DNA of 64,000 bases. Origin: WHSW01 sp963729075. Its GTDB lineage: Bacteria; Actinomycetota; Thermoleophilia; Solirubrobacterales; 70-9. Each line of letters begins with the position of its first letter. The first letter of the stretch is position 1. The stretch spans positions 1 to 64,000 of the forward strand of contig CAVSMU010000011.1 in the NCBI GenBank assembly GCA_963729075.1. Reading direction: 5' to 3'. Below, piece after piece: positions 34,698 through 42,889 of this stretch. Below the pieces are notes generated by a model. It was not told the DNA's origin. It saw only the letters and a list, made by a program, of their open reading frames with translations, and searched no databases. The position numbers and the translations under genes were made by a program.

Positions 34698-35729
34698 ATA
34701 GCCCCGGCTCCAGTCGAAGAACGCGTCGCCCAGGCGCGGCGCGCACTGGTCCTCGGGGTCGGCGGCGGAGGTGACGTGGTCGGCGCGCTCGCGATCGCGC
34801 GGCGCTGCGAGCAGCTCGGGACGCCGTTCGTGCTCGGCGGTGTCGCCTGGGAGCGACTGCCGGTCGACCCGGTGCCCGGGCCGCGCCCGGCGATCCAGAT
34901 CACCGGCGGCGAGCCGCTCGGTCGCCACGCCGTGCTCGCGGGGCCCGACACGGCAACCCCGGAGGGGGTCCGCTTCTCGGAGTCCCACGTCGCCGCCCAC
35001 CTGGGCGCGCCGACGGTGCTGATCGACATCACCGAGGGCCCGGGCGGCGCCGCGGCCGGGATCGGCTCGGCCGTCGATCGGCTCGGCTGCGATCTCGTCG
35101 TCTACGCCGACGTCGGCGGGGATGCGATCGCCGCCGGCGACGAGCCGGGGCTCGGGAGCCCGCTGTGCGACGCGGTGATGCTGGCCGCGGGCCTGCGGCT
35201 CGCCGACCGGGTGGACGGGGTGCTCGCGGTGCTGGGCGCCGGCTGCGACGGTGAGCTCGAGCTCGGCGAGGTGCTCGGCCGGGTTGCGGCGCTGGCGGCC
35301 GCGGGCGCCTGGATCGGCACCTCGAGCGTGCTCCCCGCGGTCGCGGACGAACTGGAGCGCGCCGCGGCCGCGACGGCCACCGAGGCGAGCATGCAGGTCG
35401 TCCACTGTGCGCGCGGGGTCACCGGCACGGCCGAGATCCGCGGGGGGCGCCGCCGGGTCCCGCTTGGCCCGGTGGGTGCGCAGGCCTTCTACTTCGACCT
35501 CGCCGCGGCCGCGGACGTTCTGCCGCTCACACAGGCGGTCCTCGCGGCCGAGACCCTGCAGGCGGCCCGCGACGCCATCCGCGCCGCAGGCTCGCCGACC
35601 GAGCTCGACTACGAGCTCGAGCGCGCCGCGGGCGAGCGGCAGAGGCGCCTCCCGACCTCGGAGAACCGGCGCGCCGCGACTCGAGTCAGGGAGTCGACGG
35701 GAGTCGTCGAGCGCGAAGCCGGCCTCTGA
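34698..35729 (+). CDS. DUF1152 family protein, start codon unresolved
   Basis: The protein has the DUF1152 glycine-rich opening ARRALVLGVGGGGDVVGALA, then GTPFVLGGVAWERLPVDP, and later DLVVYADVGGDAIAAGDEPG and a Gly-rich middle (LAVLGAGCDGELELGEVLG). Homology begins immediately after the DUF1802 stop, where the only candidate start is ATA (34698-34700). The next in-frame standard start upstream is ATG 34575, deep inside the neighbour, with no family-like sequence between. A changed ATG, a rare start or a base error are all possible. Function unknown. It overlaps the end of the opposite GT39-like gene. Confidence 0.7.
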   Translation: MAPAPVEERVAQARRALVLGVGGGGDVVGALAIARRCEQLGTPFVLGGVAWERLPVDPVPGPRPAIQITGGEPLGRHAVLAGPDTATPEGVRFSESHVAAHLGAPTVLIDITEGPGGAAAGIGSAVDRLGCDLVVYADVGGDAIAAGDEPGLGSPLCDAVMLAAGLRLADRVDGVLAVLGAGCDGELELGEVLGRVAALAAAGAWIGTSSVLPAVADELERAAAATATEASMQVVHCARGVTGTAEIRGGRRRVPLGPVGAQAFYFDLAAAADVLPLTQAVLAAETLQAARDAIRAAGSPTELDYELERAAGERQRRLPTSENRRAATRVRESTGVVEREAGL

Positions 35730-37176
35730 TCGCCCCGAGCGCAAGCCATGTACCGATGGCGGCGCTCGCTACCAGCGGGCCGCTCACCGGCACCGCATAG
35801 CGCGAGCTCCAGATCGCGGTCGCCGGCGGCGACCAGCAGCAGAACCAGCGAGGTCCCGAGCAGCAGCGCCACGCCGGCGCGGGCACGGCCGCGGCCGAGG
35901 ATCAATCCGGCGACGGCGAGCAGGATCGCGAGCGCGAGCAGCTTCGGATGGATCCTGACCACGTCCTGCAGCTCGCCGAGCGGCTCGATGCCATCCTCCA
36001 CCTCGATCGCGACGTCCCCGTAATAGGAGTTGATCGCCGAGACCACGATCGGCTCGGCTGGAAGCCGGAGCTCGACGTCGAGCTCGTCATACCCGTAGCC
36101 CGAGAAGTCCTGCGGCTGAAAGCTCGGCTCGAAGTAGCGGACGAAGTCTCTTGCGACCACCTTCGCGTAGCTCAGCGGCTGGTGGATCAGTGCCTCGCGC
36201 GCAAACGCGCCGAGTTGCTCGTCGCCTTCGTCATGGCCGCCGAGGGCGGCGGGATCGAAGTCATCGCCCGCAAACATCTGGATTGCGGGGGAGCTCGGGC
36301 TGGTCAAGCGTAGAAGTCCGGCCCGGGCCGCGCGTCGGGCGGCGTCGACTCGCAGAGCGCTTCGGTGCCGGCCGGCGGGTCGAACCGCGAACAATCCGCA
36401 AAGGGCGCGACGCGCGCGTAGAGCGCCCATCCCGAAGCGTTGCCGATCGCGAAATTCCCCGTGTAGGAGGCGTTCAGCGCCATGTAGGCGAGCAGGACGG
36501 CGGCTGCCGCGGCGATGCACACGGCGCCACGGGCGAGGCGGCGAGTGAGCGGCCCGTCGAGGGCGAACGCGAACCAGAGGGCGAAGAGCGGAATCAGGGG
36601 CAAGCTCGTGGCTCGCAACCATGCCGCGAGCGCGAGCAGCGATGCCGCTCCAGCGATCCAGAGCGTCCGGCTGCCGATCCGCAGCCGGGTCGGGCGCGAC
36701 GGGTCAAGCCCCCGGACGGCGCAGTAGAGCGCAGCGAACATGGCCAGCTCGAACGGCGCCTCGGCCATGAGGATGTGCTCGAGAAAGATCTGATCCAGTG
36801 GCAGCAACACCGCGGCCGTGGCAACGACCGCTGCCCAGACGGGTGCGCCGAGCCTGCGGACGGTCGCGTACAACAACAGCCCGCACGCGATCCCCAACAG
36901 GTGCTGGACCTGGATGGTGAACGTGACGCTGTCCGAGAGCGTGTGCAGCGCGCGCAGGAACAGCGGGTACCCGATCGGCCTGGTCGGGTCCGAGAACAGC
37001 TCGCCGCCGGCGACATCCAGGTAGAGGTTCGTATCGAATGAGGTGGCGTAGGTGGGGCTGTAGGCGAGCGAGAGCGCAATCCGCAACAGCAGCGCAACGC
37101 CGACCACCACCAGCAGCGCTGGCGGAGCCTGCGCAAGTCGGCGGCCCAAGCGACGCGTCGCCGTGCCGAGGGTCAA
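35686..37176 (-). CDS. Polytopic GT39/ArnT-like membrane glycosyltransferase, two frame breaks
   Basis: From ATG 37176 the first frame gives about 290 residues with several membrane helices and the luminal motif region TNLYLDVAGGELFSDPTRPI, GYPLFLRALHTL, as in GT39-type (PMT/ArnT-like) proteins. It ends abruptly at DARPGPDFYA. The protein clearly continues one frame over: SPSSPAIQMFAGDDFDPAAL, then LSYAKVVARDFVRYFEPSFQ and two membrane helices. A second switch near 35820-35835 is needed to reach the natural end, WSSRYAVPVSGPLVASAAIG. The first break (about 36304) is repaired by one added G. The enzyme would move a sugar from a lipid-linked donor on the outer face. Confidence 0.65.
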
Positions 37177-37285
37177 TGCTCAGCCATCGCGGCGAACGAC
37201 CGTACCTCAACGTGTCGGCGAAGCGCCGGTGGACTCCCCGCTCGAGGACTGCCGAGAGAACGGTGCCTCGGAGGACACGAGCTAG

Positions 37286-38080
37286 ATTGACTTCATTCCC
37301 TGGGTCGAGACCGAGTCGCTGAGCTTCACCGCGCGTCACGAGACCGCCGACGAGGCTTGCGCCCAGCGCACCCTCGACCGGCTCGAGGACCTGCGGCTGC
37401 GACTCGAGGAGCGCTTCGACGACGCCCCCGGCGGCGTGACCGTGGTCGTCCACCCCTCGCCGGGCTGGCTCGCGGCGGCGCACCCGTTCCTGCCCGGGGC
37501 GCGGCTCGCCGCCGCACCCGCCGGGCGGCGCTATCTCGCCGGCTGGGCGATGGCCTCGGAGCTGCACATCCTCAACGACGAGTACACCGACCGCCGCGCC
37601 GCGGGCGAGGACTCGCTCGCGGCGCTGCGAGGCACGGCGGAGCGCCTCTACGCCCAGATCGTGATCGCCGCCAACAACACCCGCCTGCCGCCGCCCTGGG
37701 GGCCGCGGAAGTTCGCGCGCTACGTCAACTGGGCGTGGCTGATCGAGGGCGGATCGCAGTACTTCGCCGGCCAGACGGGGCTTTTTCGCCCCGCGGTCAA
37801 CACCCGCATGCGCCAGGGCGATCGGCCCGCGTTCCCACCGTCGGCGCGCGACGCGATCATCCTCGGCGGAACGATCTTCGACCTGCTCGAGCGCGAGCGG
37901 GGCCGCGACGCCTGCACGGTGCTCGTCTCGCGGCTGCGCCGTGAGGGCGCCCAGCGGGCCATCGAGCTCGCCTTCGACGGGCGCTTCCGCGAGGTCGAGG
38001 ACGAGTGGCGCCGCTACCTGCGCGACGACCTGCCGCGCGGTGGCTCGCTCGAGCTCGAGCTCGACGACCCGTTCAGGTAA
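37286..38080 (+). CDS. Putative gluzincin-like/uncharacterised protein of about 264 residues, start unresolved
   Basis: Coding character begins right after a TAG at 37283 with IDFIPWVETESLSFTARHET, for which the only candidate start at that point is ATT 37286. A GGAGG ribosome site lies about ten bases before. The first standard in-frame start, GTG 37436, would remove 50 good residues. The central segment VIAANNTRLPPPWGPRKFAR and WAWLIEGGSQYFAGQTGLFR, followed by ILGGTIFDLLERERG, recalls peptidase-like families that have lost a clear HExxH; no such motif is present. I recall similar proteins in related actinobacteria. Function unknown. Confidence 0.55.
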   Translation: MDFIPWVETESLSFTARHETADEACAQRTLDRLEDLRLRLEERFDDAPGGVTVVVHPSPGWLAAAHPFLPGARLAAAPAGRRYLAGWAMASELHILNDEYTDRRAAGEDSLAALRGTAERLYAQIVIAANNTRLPPPWGPRKFARYVNWAWLIEGGSQYFAGQTGLFRPAVNTRMRQGDRPAFPPSARDAIILGGTIFDLLERERGRDACTVLVSRLRREGAQRAIELAFDGRFREVEDEWRRYLRDDLPRGGSLELELDDPFR

Positions 38081-38104
38081 GGCCGCCCTGCGGCAAGCCG
38101 GCGG

Positions 38105-38614
38105 TCAGGCGAGCTGGGCGACGATCCAGACGAGGACCGCAGCCACCGCGAGCGCGATGAGCATGCCGACCAGCAGGCGCACGGGACGTTCATCGGCGGA
38201 GCCGGGCTCGAGCGCGTGCTCGGCCGTGTCGGTGAGCAGCCCCCGCGCGTCCTCGGCGGCGGCGACCGGGACCATGATGTCGCGCGGCCCCGCGGCCAGG
38301 AAGTCGGGGACGTCGAACCCGCGCGTGCGCCTCTGGACGCTCGGGATCCCCTCCTCGAGCAGGATGCCCTGGATCAGCTCCGCTTCGGCGAGGTTGCTCC
38401 CCATCGCGACCTTGACCAGCTCACCGCCGAGGTACTGGGGCTTGACCTTTCGCGCCCGCTCGTGGGCCGCCGTGATCGGCTCCTCCTCGCCGCGGCCGAC
38501 GTAGACGAGGGGCATCTCGCAGTCGGCGCAGAACCGCTCCGAGAGCGGGTACTTCCGGGCGCAGGTCGGGCAGGCGAGCGGCTCGACGGACCCGTTGCCG
38601 GCCTCAGTCGCCAA
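38105..38614 (-). CDS. Zinc-ribbon plus DUF2007-like domain, C-terminal membrane helix
   Basis: The 169-residue protein has an N-terminal zinc ribbon (ACPTCARKYPLSERFCADCE, two CXXC pairs at about residues 14-32), a central alpha/beta segment (VKVAMGSNLAEAELIQGILL followed by EEGIPSVQRR and DIMVPVAAAEDARGLL) matching the DUF2007 'putative signal-transducing' family, and one membrane helix at the C-terminus (LLVGMLIALAVAAVLVWIV). Its start overlaps the end of the JAMM protease gene. A regulatory role is suggested only by family name. Confidence 0.7.
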   Translation of the reverse strand: MATEAGNGSVEPLACPTCARKYPLSERFCADCEMPLVYVGRGEEEPITAAHERARKVKPQYLGGELVKVAMGSNLAEAELIQGILLEEGIPSVQRRTRGFDVPDFLAAGPRDIMVPVAAAEDARGLLTDTAEHALEPGSADERPVRLLVGMLIALAVAAVLVWIVAQLA

Positions 38615-38999
38615 CGAGCTCGACCTCCTCGATCCGGCCGTCGTCGATGGCGAAGCCGCGGACGACGGGCTCGTCCTCGGCCAGCGAGCAGATCAGCCAG
38701 AGCACGCCCGGCCACCAGCGCGCGAGGTTGACGTCGGTCTGGGACGGATAGGCCTCGCTGTTGGGGTGCGAGTGAAAGATCGCGCCGATCTCCTCCCCCC
38801 TCGCCTCGATCTCGTTCGTGATCCGGAGCTGGTCGCCGGAGTCGATCTGAAAGCGCATCGGGCTGTTGAACTCGTTCGCCGCGGGGAAGTAGGAGGTCAG
38901 GCGCCCGTCGGCCGCGGCGATCATGCCGCAGCACTCGTTCGGCGCATCCGCGCGCGCGTGGGCGACGAGATCGCCCCGGATCCGGTCGCTGATCCGCAC
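38604..38999 (-). CDS. JAMM/MPN zinc metalloprotease (Mec-like)
   Basis: The protein has the full JAMM site: a Glu in the first strand region (NECCGMIAAADG), then IFHSHPNSEAYPSQTDVNLA, containing H-X-H-X(10)-D. It resembles actinobacterial Mec, which removes cysteine from the carrier CysO, and more distantly deubiquitinases. No sulfur-carrier or cysteine synthase gene is adjacent. The start is placed at GTG 38999 (VRISDRIRGDL), where family similarity begins. ATG 39041 would add 14 residues and place the start inside the divergent GntR promoter. Confidence 0.85.
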   Translation of the reverse strand: MRISDRIRGDLVAHARADAPNECCGMIAAADGRLTSYFPAANEFNSPMRFQIDSGDQLRITNEIEARGEEIGAIFHSHPNSEAYPSQTDVNLARWWPGVLWLICSLAEDEPVVRGFAIDDGRIEEVELVGD

Positions 39000-39032
39000 C
39001 TGGCCGAGGCTAGCAGCGGCCGAGTGTGCCAC

Positions 39033-39062
39033 TTGACTCATACAGTTGTGTCTGCTAACTGT
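39033..39062 (+). promoter_or_regulatory. GntR gene promoter with overlapping palindromic operator
   Basis: TTGACT (39033-39038), a 17-base spacer ending in TGC, and TAACTG (39056-39061) form an extended -10 type promoter. ACAGTT (39042-39047) and AACTGT (39057-39062) make a perfect 6-bp inverted repeat with nine bases between, covering spacer and -10. The ATG at 39071 follows nine bases later, so the mRNA would have almost no leader. This layout suggests GntR autoregulation. Confidence 0.6.
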
Positions 39063-39070
39063 GTGAGCTG

Positions 39071-40006
39071 ATGGCACAGCAGGTCGAGGACCAGACGCCC
39101 TTCTCCGCCGATCCCGGCGACGAGCTGCCCGTCGGTGTCCAGCTCGCCTGGAGGCTGCGGGCCCTGATCGCGGCCGGACGGCTGGCCGCCGGCGACCGGA
39201 TGCCGAGCGTTCGCACGCTCGCCGGCTGGGCGGGCGTCAACGTCAACACCGTGCGCGGGGTCTACGCGCGGCTCGAGGACGAGGGCCTGATCGTCACGCG
39301 GCACGGCCGCGGCAGCTTCGTCGCGGATGACGCCGGCGGCTCGCCCGAGGTCGAGAGGATCGCGGCGGAGGCGATCGAGGCCGCGGCCGAGGCGGGCGTC
39401 GATCCGCGCGACGTCGCGATCGCCACGCTCGTCTCGGCGGCGCTGCCCGAAGGCCTCGAGCCGGACCTGCCGGCCGAGCCGGACGAGGCCGGGGACGAGC
39501 CGGCCGAGCTCGATCTCGAGGCGCTGGCGGCGGAGCTCGAGCTCGACGACGTCTGGCTGGAGGCAGACGAGCTCGGCGCGCGGCGCGAGCTGCGGCGCCA
39601 GATCGGCCGCCTCGAGGCGCAGCTCGCGAGCTATCGCCGCGACCTCGAGAGCCTCGGGCCCCCGCGGGTGAGCGCGCCGGAGCCGCGGATCGCGAGCGCG
39701 GCCGAGCTCGAGCGCACTCGCGACGCGCTCCTCCGGCAGCTCGGAGCGGCCCGCGCGGCGGCCGCGGAGCGAGCGCGCCGGGAGCGTCGCGCGCGGGAAG
39801 TACGCGACGCGATGGTGGCCGATCCGGGCGCGCACCGGTGGGAGGTGGTCTCGGCCGACGAGACCGGCGAGGAGGGCTGTGCCACGTGGGAGGTCGCGCC
39901 GCGACTCGGCCCCCTCGGCGCGCTGATGAGCTGGTGGCGGCTGAAGGTCTCGGGGGGGTGCCCGTTAGCCGGCCCGCCGGTGGGCGGCTCCGGGCAAACA
40001 GGGTGA
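39071..40006 (+). CDS. GntR-family regulator with long C-terminal coiled coil
   Basis: The 311-residue protein has an N-terminal winged helix (about residues 20-90): PVGVQLAWRLRALIAAGRLA, AGDRMPSVRTLAGWAGVNVN, VRGVYARLEDEGLIVTRHGR. This is the GntR signature of the short YtrA-like type. Instead of a known effector domain, the rest is acidic and helical (ELDLEALAAELELDDVWLEA) and then an Arg/Ala-rich coiled coil (about 180-265), ending in an unrelated Gly/Pro-rich tail. Such a C-terminus is unusual for GntR. Its own promoter contains a palindrome. It precedes the YrbE pair by seven bases and probably controls it. Confidence 0.85.
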   Translation: MAQQVEDQTPFSADPGDELPVGVQLAWRLRALIAAGRLAAGDRMPSVRTLAGWAGVNVNTVRGVYARLEDEGLIVTRHGRGSFVADDAGGSPEVERIAAEAIEAAAEAGVDPRDVAIATLVSAALPEGLEPDLPAEPDEAGDEPAELDLEALAAELELDDVWLEADELGARRELRRQIGRLEAQLASYRRDLESLGPPRVSAPEPRIASAAELERTRDALLRQLGAARAAAAERARRERRAREVRDAMVADPGAHRWEVVSADETGEEGCATWEVAPRLGPLGALMSWWRLKVSGGCPLAGPPVGGSGQTG

Positions 40007-40013
40007 TCCCGTA

Positions 40014-40820
40014 GTGGTCAGGTCGGCCGCCGACAGGGCGTTCCTGCCCGCGAAGTCCCTGTTCGAGCAGGTCGGGAACATGATGATCCTGACCGGCAAG
40101 ACCGTCCTGGCCACGGTCAGGCCGCCCTATCCCTACGGGGGCGAGTTCATCGGCCAGTTCCTGTTCGCGCTCCAGCTGTGCTGGTTTCCGATGGCGGTCT
40201 CGATGGTCGCGGTCTCGTTCGGCGCCCCGGGCCTCCAGGCGGCGAACTTCCTCAGCCTGTTCGGCGCCCTCGATCGGCTCGGCGGCTTCTTCATCCTGGC
40301 CTCGGTGCGCGAGTTCGCGCCCTTCGTGAGCGCGATCATCGTCGCCGGCGTCGCCGGGACGGCGATCACCGCCGATCTCGGCGCCCGCAAGATCCGCGAG
40401 GAGCTCGACGCGCTTCAGGTGCTCGGCGTCGACCCGATCAAGAACCTCGTCGTGCCCCGCTTCCTGGCCCTGATGCTGATCACGGGGTTGCTCGACGTCT
40501 ACGCAATCCTCTTCGGGATCTCGGGCGGCGTGATCGCGGAGCTGATGTACGGGCAGCCACTCGGCGGCTTCCTCGCCACCCTCTTCAACAACGCTTCGGT
40601 CACCGATCTGTGGGCGTCGCTGCTCAAATGCACGGCCTTCGGCGCGATCGTCGCCGTGGTCTGCTGCTACAAGGGCATGAACGCCTCCGGGGGGCCGGAG
40701 GGGGTGGGGCGAGCGGTGAACGAGGCCGTGGTCACAGCGCTGCTGGCGGTGTTCGCGTTCAACTACGTCTTCACGCAAACACTGCTTGCGACCCACCCTG
40801 AAATCAGCGTGATCAAGTGA
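40014..40820 (+). CDS. MlaE/YrbE-family ABC transporter permease (first of pair)
   Basis: The 268-residue membrane protein has the MlaE family core: VREFAPFVSAIIVAGVAGTA, ITADLGARKIREELDALQVL, GVDPIKNLVVPRFLALMLIT and CYKGMNASGGPEGVGRAVNE. In Mce systems two YrbE proteins pair with an ATPase (MlaF/Mkl) and Mce substrate-binding proteins to move lipids between membranes. Starting at GTG 40014, it overlaps the second permease by four bases. The expected Mce genes do not follow. Confidence 0.92.
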   Translation: MVRSAADRAFLPAKSLFEQVGNMMILTGKTVLATVRPPYPYGGEFIGQFLFALQLCWFPMAVSMVAVSFGAPGLQAANFLSLFGALDRLGGFFILASVREFAPFVSAIIVAGVAGTAITADLGARKIREELDALQVLGVDPIKNLVVPRFLALMLITGLLDVYAILFGISGGVIAELMYGQPLGGFLATLFNNASVTDLWASLLKCTAFGAIVAVVCCYKGMNASGGPEGVGRAVNEAVVTALLAVFAFNYVFTQTLLATHPEISVIK

Positions 40821-41614
40821 CGGGTTGGCTCGCGGTACCAAGAGACTGGCTCGCCTCGTTCGGCGACATCGCTCGGTTCTGCGCTCGGGTGCTGGGGATC
40901 GTCTACTCGGGCCGGGTGCTGCATTTCTTCGGCGAGACGCTGCGCCAGGCCGGGATCCTGATCCTCGGCTCGACCATCGTGATCTGGGGGCTCGTCTTCA
41001 TCCTCGGGCTGCAGTGTGGGATCGAGGGCGCCTATCTGCTGCGGGCGCAGGGTGCTCCGGCCTACGCCGGAGTGTTCAGCGCCTGGTGCGACCTGCGCGA
41101 GGTCGCGCCGTATGCGTTCGGCTACATGCTCTCCGCAAAGGTCGGGACCGGGATCGTCGCCGAGCTCGGCGCGATGCGGATCTCCGACGAGATCGATGCG
41201 CTCGAGGTGATGGGCGTCAACCCGATGATCTTCCTCTGCGGCACGCGGCTGCTCGCCTCCTGGCTCGTGTTCCCGTTCATCTACCTCGGCGGGATCGGGA
41301 TCATGTACCTCGCCAGCTACATCGCCGTGGTCGAGCAGATCGCCGAGGTCTCCTCCGGCGGCTACTTCCTGATCTTCTGGATGTTCCAGAACCCGCCCGA
41401 TCTCTTATTCAGCCTCACCAAGGGAATGGTGATGGCGACCGTGATCGTGCTCGTCGGCTGCTACTACGGCTACACGGCCTCGGGCGGCCCGGTCGGGGTC
41501 GGCACCGCGACCGCGAAGTCGATGGTGCTCAACATCGTCCTCGTGCACTTGGTCGGCATGATGGGCACGCTGGTCTTCTGGGGAGCGAATCCGAGGGCGC
41601 CGATCGGCGGTTGA
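40817..41614 (+). CDS. MlaE/YrbE-family ABC transporter permease (second of pair)
   Basis: Starting at GTG 40817, the 265-residue protein has the same family motifs: APYAFGYMLSAKVGTGIVAE, LGAMRISDEIDALEVMGVNP, and GCYYGYTASGGPVGVGTATA. Together with the preceding gene it would form the heterodimeric permease of a lipid transporter. It ends one base before the next small membrane protein gene. The ATPase must be encoded elsewhere. Confidence 0.92.
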   Translation: MTGWLAVPRDWLASFGDIARFCARVLGIVYSGRVLHFFGETLRQAGILILGSTIVIWGLVFILGLQCGIEGAYLLRAQGAPAYAGVFSAWCDLREVAPYAFGYMLSAKVGTGIVAELGAMRISDEIDALEVMGVNPMIFLCGTRLLASWLVFPFIYLGGIGIMYLASYIAVVEQIAEVSSGGYFLIFWMFQNPPDLLFSLTKGMVMATVIVLVGCYYGYTASGGPVGVGTATAKSMVLNIVLVHLVGMMGTLVFWGANPRAPIGG

Positions 41615-41615
41615 C

Positions 41616-42035
41616 GTGAGCGCACGTGTGGCATCCCTGGGCCGCTCGACGGCCCGTGAGCGGCTCGCCGGCGCCTTCGTGCTGTGCGTCCTCGGGGCGG
41701 CCTGCGTGGCGTTCTGGATCGGGATCCCGCTCGGCATCCTCTGGGCGCTCGGCGAGCTCACCGACTCGGGCGCGACCCATCTCGTCGGGGGTCTGCTCGG
41801 GATCCCCCTCGCGATGGCGATCTTCGCGCCCGCGCTCTTCTGGCTCAACGGCCTCTACCTGCGCGTCACCGGGGTGCTCGCGCGGCTCGCCGAGGACGAG
41901 GAGGAGGCGGACTGGCGGCGTCGCGTGCGCGGGCCGCTCGAGCCGATGCTGATCGTCTCGTTCCTGCTCGCCCTCGTGGCGCTCTGCGTCTGGTTCTTCG
42001 TCTTCGCCGAGAACCCGTCGCCCCAGGTGATCTAG
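41616..42035 (+). CDS. Small three- to four-helix membrane protein after the YrbE pair
   Basis: Starting at GTG 41616, one base after the permease stop, the 139-residue protein has hydrophobic helices at about residues 18-42, 52-82 (LVGGLLGIPLAMAIFAPALF) and 112-132, plus a short acidic cytoplasmic loop (LARLAEDEEEADWRRR). No family was recognised. Its tight position in the operon suggests it serves the YrbE transporter. The opposite gene ends four bases away. Confidence 0.6.
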   Translation: MSARVASLGRSTARERLAGAFVLCVLGAACVAFWIGIPLGILWALGELTDSGATHLVGGLLGIPLAMAIFAPALFWLNGLYLRVTGVLARLAEDEEEADWRRRVRGPLEPMLIVSFLLALVALCVWFFVFAENPSPQVI

Positions 42036-42038
42036 CCG

Positions 42039-42848
42039 CTAGTACCAGGCCGAGGCCGGGTCGCGCCCGGGCTCGCTCAGGTCGCCGGCCTCGGCGCCGA
42101 GCAGGTCGGGGTCGTCGCGGCCGAGCTCCCAGAGCAGGTCGTCGAGCAGCGGCGGCGGGATCGCGGCCGCTGCCGCAACGCGACCGAAGGCATCGCGGGT
42201 CGCGGCGCGGACTCGGTCGAGGTCGTCGCCCGGCGCGACCAGGCCCGAGCGCAGCGCGAGCCGCATCAGCACGTTGTCGGCGCAGACCTCCCAGTGCTCG
42301 GGATCCGCGACCTCGAGCCAGCCCCGCCGCTCGCAGATCTTCGCCAGCAGCTGCGACTTCTTCGCCAGCGGGTCGGAGTAGGCCTCGAAGGCGGCGAGGC
42401 GGTCCAGCAGGCCGCCGGCGCCGCCCAGCCTGCCGCCGGCCCGCTCGAGCAGGACGGCGGCATCGCCGCCGTACTCGCGCCGGAGCCCGCCGGCGAGATC
42501 GCGCCAGAGTGCCGCGCGGCGATCGGGGTCGGCGACCGTCTCGCCGCCGATCCGAAACAGCTCCGCGACGTCGGCTCCCGAGGCCTCGCCCAGCGCCGCG
42601 GCCGTCAGCAGCCCCGGGCGCCGGCGCGCCGCCGCCAGGCCGACCGCCCACATCAGTGCGCTGCCCTCGAACGGCCCCTCGCCCCGAACGAGGTGTCGGC
42701 CGCGATAGCCGGTCCGGTGGTCGACGGCACAGAGGAAGATCGCGGCGTCGGGGTCCGGGACGTGGGCGAAGTCGGGCGGCTCGTAGCCGCCGAGCAGTTC
42801 GCGCACGCGCGCGACGACGCGCTGGAACGCAGGCGACGCAGACGACAC
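42039..42848 (-). CDS. Unrecognised helical protein, about 269 residues
   Basis: Starting at GTG 42848, the protein is mostly helical. Conserved-looking parts are FLCAVDHRTGYRGRHLVRGE, GSALMWAVGLAAARR, YSDPLAKKSQLLAKICERRG, and DPEHWEVCADNVLMRLALRS. The pairing of a KKSQLLAK helix with an Asp/Asn-rich later segment faintly recalls queuosine salvage N-glycosylases and other HhH-glycosylase-like folds, but the similarity is too weak to name it. It runs divergently from the glycan locus. Function unknown. Confidence 0.6.
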   Translation of the reverse strand: MSSASPAFQRVVARVRELLGGYEPPDFAHVPDPDAAIFLCAVDHRTGYRGRHLVRGEGPFEGSALMWAVGLAAARRRPGLLTAAALGEASGADVAELFRIGGETVADPDRRAALWRDLAGGLRREYGGDAAVLLERAGGRLGGAGGLLDRLAAFEAYSDPLAKKSQLLAKICERRGWLEVADPEHWEVCADNVLMRLALRSGLVAPGDDLDRVRAATRDAFGRVAAAAAIPPPLLDDLLWELGRDDPDLLGAEAGDLSEPGRDPASAWY

Positions 42849-42889
42849 GGACCCGACGCTACCCGCGGTTGGGCCAGAATGGTCGGCCG

